Shown: positions 60,527 to 64,000 of the stretch, piece by piece
Layout: each line of letters starts with the position of its first letter
Numbering within the stretch: the stretch's first letter is position 1
Assembly: GCF_000966285.1 (NCBI RefSeq)
Contig: NZ_KQ031391.1
Span: forward strand, 5,008,383-5,072,382
Source: Pseudofrankia sp. DC12
GTDB lineage: Bacteria > Actinomycetota > Actinomycetes > Frankiales > Frankiaceae
Direction of reading: 5' to 3'
Length of the DNA stretch: 64,000 bases
Notes under the pieces: generated by a model
Told to the model about the DNA's origin: nothing
The model's input: only the letters and a program-made list of their open reading frames with translations
Database searches by the model: none
Made by a program: the position numbers and the translations under genes

Positions 60527-61789
60527 TCAGATGAGGCCGATGCCCGCCGCCTCGTTGCGCTGGCGCCACTCGGCGCGGGACATCCTGGTGGTGTCGACGT
60601 CGGCGGCGGCGGCGCGCAACGCCCCGACCGTCGCGTCCTGCTTCTTCAGGTGGGTGAACGGGTTCCAGCCGAAGAAGCGGCAGGCGTTCTCCCAGGTGAT
60701 CTTGCTGATCTCCTCGTCGGTGCAGCCCGCTCCCTGGAACTCCGCCCACGCGTACTCGGGGGCCTCGGGCCAGGTCGTGTCGGTGTGCGGGTAGTCGCAC
60801 TCCCACGCGATGACGTCCATGCCGATCTCGTGGCGCAGCTTCAGCCCCGCCGGGTCGGTGATGTAGCAGGCGAGGAAGTGCTCGCGGAACACATCCGACG
60901 GCAGCTTGTCGCCGAAGCTGTTGTCGATCCACGCCTGGTTCTGGTAGTGCCGGTCGATCCGGTCCAGGTAGAACGGGATCCAGCCGATGCCGCCCTCGGA
61001 CAGGGCGACCCGCAGCGCCGGGAACCGGCGCAGCGTCGGGCCGAAAAGCAGGTCCTGCGCGGTGAGCATGGTCAGCTGCGACGGGATGACGATGGTGTGG
61101 TCGACCGGCGCCTCCGGGGCGAGCCGAACCAGGTCCCACGCGCCGCCGATGTGCAGGCAGAGCACCATGTTCTCGTCGACGAGGGCGGCGAGCATGGGGT
61201 CCCAGTGGCCCGACAGGAAGCTCGGCCAGCCCTTCCCGTGCGGGGCCTCGAGGAAGCTGATCGCCCGGCAGCCCTTGGCGGCGAGCCGGCGGACCTCGGC
61301 GACGGCCAGGTCTACGTCCCACATCGGGACGATGCCCAGCGGGATGAACCGGCCGGGGTAAGCGGCGCACCACTCGTCGATGTGCCAGTCGTTGTATGCC
61401 TGCAGCATGATCAGGGACAGGTCGAGGTCGGCGGCTTCGCTGAATGTCCGCGCGTTGAAGCCGGCCATCGTCGGGAAGCACATCGACGCGAGCACTCCGC
61501 CGGCGTTCATGTCCCGAACCCGCTCGTGGACGTCGAAGCAGCCAGGCCGCAGCTCGTTGAACGCGCCGGGGGAGAACCCCCACTCCTCCTTCGGCCAGCC
61601 GACGGTCGCCGCCATCCCGAACGGAGTGGAGGTCTTCTGTCCTTGGAATACCCACTCGTCAACGCCCTCGCTGCGGACGACCTTCGGTGCCTGGTCGCGC
61701 CACTTGAGAGGCACGTGGTTCTTGTACATGTCGGGCGGCTCGATCATGTGGTCGTCGATGCTGACCATGATCATGTCTTCGAGGTTCAT
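60527..61789 (-). CDS. Amidohydrolase-2 family metal-dependent hydrolase or decarboxylase
   Basis: A 420-residue TIM-barrel protein, third amidohydrolase-2 member. SIDDHMIEPPDMY near residues 11-22 is the first metal motif; CDYPHTDTTWPEAPEY carries the last Asp. It is more distant from the other two than they are from each other: its conserved lead is VSIDDHMIEPP rather than DAHWTEPP. The start MNLEDMIMVSIDDH is typical for Frankia/mycobacterial copies. It lies between the DUF35-thiolase fusion and the NTF2-like gene on one strand. Confidence 0.86.
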   Translation of the reverse strand: MNLEDMIMVSIDDHMIEPPDMYKNHVPLKWRDQAPKVVRSEGVDEWVFQGQKTSTPFGMAATVGWPKEEWGFSPGAFNELRPGCFDVHERVRDMNAGGVLASMCFPTMAGFNARTFSEAADLDLSLIMLQAYNDWHIDEWCAAYPGRFIPLGIVPMWDVDLAVAEVRRLAAKGCRAISFLEAPHGKGWPSFLSGHWDPMLAALVDENMVLCLHIGGAWDLVRLAPEAPVDHTIVIPSQLTMLTAQDLLFGPTLRRFPALRVALSEGGIGWIPFYLDRIDRHYQNQAWIDNSFGDKLPSDVFREHFLACYITDPAGLKLRHEIGMDVIAWECDYPHTDTTWPEAPEYAWAEFQGAGCTDEEISKITWENACRFFGWNPFTHLKKQDATVGALRAAAADVDTTRMSRAEWRQRNEAAGIGLI

Positions 61790-61876
61790 CGGGACTCCTC
61801 ACCAGAGGACGGACGGTTATGGGGGAGATGGGGGCCGGTCGCGGCTTTCACCGGGCCGGGATGGGCCAGGCCGGCC

Positions 61877-63505
61877 TCAGACACCGTCGCGCTGGAGCAG
61901 GAGCACACCGGACGGGGTGCCGCCGCCTGAGGTGACGACCGCGGTGCGGGCATTCGCGACCTGTCGCTCGCCGGCCTCATGGCGCAGCTGGGTGATGGCC
62001 TCGTAGATGAACCCGAACCCGTGGGTGCGGCCCTCGGAGAGCTGGCCGCCGTGCGGGTTGACCGGCAGCTCGCCGTCGAGCGCGATCCGCCGGCCCTTGT
62101 CGATCCAGTCCTGGGCCTCGCCGAGCCCGCAGAAACCAAGGCCCTCGAGCCAGGACACGGCGTTGAAGGTGAAGCCGTCGTAGAGCAGGGCGAGGTCGAC
62201 GTCGGCGGGGCGCAGGCCGCTGCGGCTCCACAGGTGCTGCGCCTGGCTGAGAACCTGCGGTTCGTGCGTGATGACGCCCTGGTCCCACGAGACCCGCTCC
62301 CGGATCTGGGTGCCGACGGCCTCGACGCGCACCGCGGGCTTCGGCAGGTCCGGCGCGACGGAGGCGGCGGAGACGACGACGGCGATGGCCGCGTCGCACG
62401 GCACGTCGCAGTCGTACAGGCCGAACGGGGAGGAGATCATCCGCGCGGACAGGTAGTCGTCCATCGTGAGCGGGTCGCGGTAGATCGCCGCCGGGTTGCG
62501 GCCGGCGTTCGCCCGGCTGTTGACCGCGACCGCCCCGAACAGCTCCCTGGTCGCGCCATAGCGGTGCAGGTACTGGCTCGCGTTCATCCCGATCCAGTTC
62601 GCCGCGGACATCGCGCCGAACGGCACCCGCCACGGCATCATCGTCCCCGAGACCCGGCCGCCGCCCCCGCCGAGGCGCAGCGCCTTGTACGTCGACTCCC
62701 ACACGGTGCGGAAGCACAGCACGTGCCGGCACAGACCTGAGGAGACGGCGAGCATGGCGGCGATGAGCGCGCCGCCGGGGCCTGGCTGCTCGGAGCCGCC
62801 CTGAATCCAGGTCGGGTTCAGCCGCAGCGCCTCCTCGACGGCGGTGATGCCGCCCTCGTTCATCCCGGAGGACGTGGCCCCGCCCGGGTAGGTCGCGAGC
62901 CCGTCGATGTCGTCGCGGGTCAGCCCCGCGTCGGCGATCGCCTCCAGGCAGGCGTCGATGGTCAGCGACAGCGGGTCGACCATCAGGCGCCGGCCCATCC
63001 TCGACCGGCCGATGCCGGACAGGACCGCGTCGTGCTCGAACCGGCGCTCGCTGGCGGGCGGCCGGATCGGGGCGAGCACCGGCTCGCCTACCCGGTCGGT
63101 CGGGTCGGTGTTCCCTGTCGGCGCGAACACCGGCAGCCACACGTCCTCGTGCTGCTCGAACCGGACCAGGACCTCCTGGCCGATGCGCACCTCGGCGGGG
63201 CCGCAGCCGACAATGTTCGTCGTGAGCCGCACGCCCGCGTCCTCCGCGAGCGCCACGTTCGCGATCACGTACGGCGGTGGCACGTCCGGCAGCCACTGCT
63301 GGGCGTTGACGGTGAACCCGACGACGGTCGCCAGCCCGGACACCTCGGTGGGCTCCCAGGCGCGGCTCCCGCAGGCCGGACAGATCGGCGCCGGCGGATG
63401 CACGAGCACGCGGCACGCCGAACAGCCCTGAATCCGCAGCTTGCCGTCGGCGCCGGACTTCCAGAACCACTCGTTCATCGGGGTCAGTTCGGGAAGGGGC
63501 CGCAT
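61877..63505 (-). CDS. Natural fusion of DUF35 and thiolase-like protein
   Basis: A 542-residue protein. Residues 1-135 form a DUF35 unit (Cys pairs CSAC and CPAC, OB-fold VVGFTVNAQQW and YVIANVALAEDAG); about residues 155-542 form a thiolase-like unit (AVLSGIGRSRMGRRL at the start, NPHGGQLSEGRTHG near the end). The nucleophile loop QGGSEQPGPGGALI has no Cys. The linker is Pro/Arg-rich (GEPVLAPIRPPASERR). This is the same pair that is coded by adjoining genes three times elsewhere in the window, now in one chain. The likely role is retro-aldol cleavage of an acyl-CoA. ATG at 63505. Confidence 0.9.
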   Translation of the reverse strand: MRPLPELTPMNEWFWKSGADGKLRIQGCSACRVLVHPPAPICPACGSRAWEPTEVSGLATVVGFTVNAQQWLPDVPPPYVIANVALAEDAGVRLTTNIVGCGPAEVRIGQEVLVRFEQHEDVWLPVFAPTGNTDPTDRVGEPVLAPIRPPASERRFEHDAVLSGIGRSRMGRRLMVDPLSLTIDACLEAIADAGLTRDDIDGLATYPGGATSSGMNEGGITAVEEALRLNPTWIQGGSEQPGPGGALIAAMLAVSSGLCRHVLCFRTVWESTYKALRLGGGGGRVSGTMMPWRVPFGAMSAANWIGMNASQYLHRYGATRELFGAVAVNSRANAGRNPAAIYRDPLTMDDYLSARMISSPFGLYDCDVPCDAAIAVVVSAASVAPDLPKPAVRVEAVGTQIRERVSWDQGVITHEPQVLSQAQHLWSRSGLRPADVDLALLYDGFTFNAVSWLEGLGFCGLGEAQDWIDKGRRIALDGELPVNPHGGQLSEGRTHGFGFIYEAITQLRHEAGERQVANARTAVVTSGGGTPSGVLLLQRDGV

Positions 63506-63579
63506 TGTCGCTCCTTTGTGTTCGAGACGCGGGCGCCGGGGCTGGGCGCCCGCGCCGCTCTGGGCCGGCCGGGCCGGCC

Positions 63580-63614
63580 CGACGCGCGCGGCGGCTGCCC
63601 GCCGGCGCGCGTCG
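63580..63614 (-). terminator. Hairpin after the CaiB gene
   Basis: Arms CGACGCGCGC/GCGCGCGTCG with a GC-rich loop, 17 bases past the 3' end of the CaiB gene and before the fusion gene on the same strand. Either a terminator or an attenuator. Confidence 0.5.
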
Positions 63615-63630
63615 AGGGGCCGGCGCGGGA

Positions 63631-64000
63631 TCAGGCGACGATGCCGCGGACCTTGAGATCCACGACGGTGTCCCAGCCGAGGCCGAGGTCACCGAGGATC
63701 GCGTCGCCGTGCTCGTTGAACTCCGGCGCCCGCTTCGGCGCGGCGGGCTCGTCGCCGAACTGCACCGGGGCGGCGGCGAGGCGGAACGGCGTCCCGGCGG
63801 CGGTGTGGCATTCCTGGACGTAGCCGTTGGCCACCGTCTGCGGATCCTCGGCGACCTCGAGGGTGTCCTGGATGACCGTCCACTGGCCGGTGAAGTCGGC
63901 GAGCAGGGCCCGCCACTCCGCGACGGTCCGCTCGGCGAACGCGGCGCCCAGGATCTCGACGGCCTCGTCGCAGTTGCGGTTGAGCGACGCGTGGTCGGCG
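63631..64000 (-). CDS. CaiB/BaiF family CoA-transferase, C-terminal part
   Basis: The C-terminal 122 residues of a class III CoA-transferase that continues past the window edge. Visible blocks are LGAAFAERTVAEWRALLADF and EVAEDPQTVANGYVQE, then FRLAAAPVQFGDEP and LGDLGLGWDTVVDLKVRG, matching the end of the enzyme at 6642 (LEVGEDPQSVANGYLVEH, LLDLGLDWPEIAKLKD). The catalytic Asp lies off the window. It heads the minus-strand operon here and would activate the acid that the DUF35-thiolase fusion later cleaves. Confidence 0.87.
   Translation of the reverse strand, partial: ADHASLNRNCDEAVEILGAAFAERTVAEWRALLADFTGQWTVIQDTLEVAEDPQTVANGYVQECHTAAGTPFRLAAAPVQFGDEPAAPKRAPEFNEHGDAILGDLGLGWDTVVDLKVRGIVA

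Noticed and set aside
1-64000. Search for CRISPR, insertion sequence, phage, tRNA or rRNA
   Set aside because: No regularly spaced repeats, transposase or integrase motifs, or tRNA-like cloverleaf were seen by reading; a covariance-model scan would be needed to exclude small RNAs.

Overview
The window is very GC-rich, densely coded and rich in GTG and TTG starts. Its content is acyl-CoA dehydrogenases, CaiB/BaiF CoA-transferases, DUF35/thiolase-like pairs, SDRs, P450s, an LLM-class oxidoreductase, TetR and GntR regulators and many binding-protein genes. This fits the accessory catabolic DNA of an actinomycete, most like Frankia and relatives; the genus is an inference from content. I see no rRNA, tRNA, CRISPR array, insertion sequence or phage gene.

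Layout. 1-2.5 kb: end of a branched-chain amino-acid-type (Liv) ABC operon and a lipoprotein binding protein. 2.6-9.6 kb: a CoA-ester module (three acyl-CoA dehydrogenases, DUF35 plus thiolase-like pair, CaiB/BaiF transferase, a small conserved protein) with a broken CoxM-like remnant. 9.7-16 kb: a complete Opp/Dpp-type importer and a GntR/FCD regulator. 16.2-27.4 kb: P450, amidohydrolase, PhyH dioxygenase, two SDRs, an NTF2-like protein, a second DUF35/thiolase pair, a double CaiB fusion and a VOC protein, closed by a strong two-way hairpin. 27.4-31.3 kb (minus): aldehyde dehydrogenase, ThDP enzyme, CoxG. 31.5-43.3 kb (plus): benzoylformate-decarboxylase-like enzyme, CitE-like lyase, enoyl-CoA hydratase, CoA-transferase, ADP-forming acyl-CoA synthetase, amidohydrolase, a third DUF35/thiolase pair, and a second copy of the Opp binding protein. 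43.4-49.3 kb (minus): three Liv-type binding proteins, two of them a tandem duplication that carried along a piece of the neighbouring LLM gene. 49.3-59.9 kb: P450, SDRs, enoyl-CoA hydratase, thioesterase, MmsA-type dehydrogenase and two TetR regulators. 60-64 kb (minus): NTF2-like protein, amidohydrolase, a natural DUF35-thiolase fusion and a truncated CaiB gene.

How it may work together. The genes look like several uptake-plus-degradation modules for carboxylic acids or steroid/terpenoid-like side chains: binding proteins and importers bring substrate in; CoA-transferases or synthetases activate it; acyl-CoA dehydrogenases, hydratases and SDRs oxidise it; Cys-less thiolase-like proteins with DUF35 partners probably cleave it by retro-aldol chemistry as in Ltp2-ChsH2. 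PhyH, ThDP lyase-like enzymes, aldehyde dehydrogenase, CoA-transferases and a synthetase together also resemble the parts list of alpha-oxidation.

The most notable signals are regulatory and evolutionary. A 15-bp palindrome (ACGAGACnGTCTCGT) recurs at four intergenic sites, two of them joined to the same promoter layout. A second palindrome family (ATCCAA-N2-TTGGAT) occurs only before the two copies of the Opp binding protein. Those copies are mosaics of near-identical and diverged blocks.
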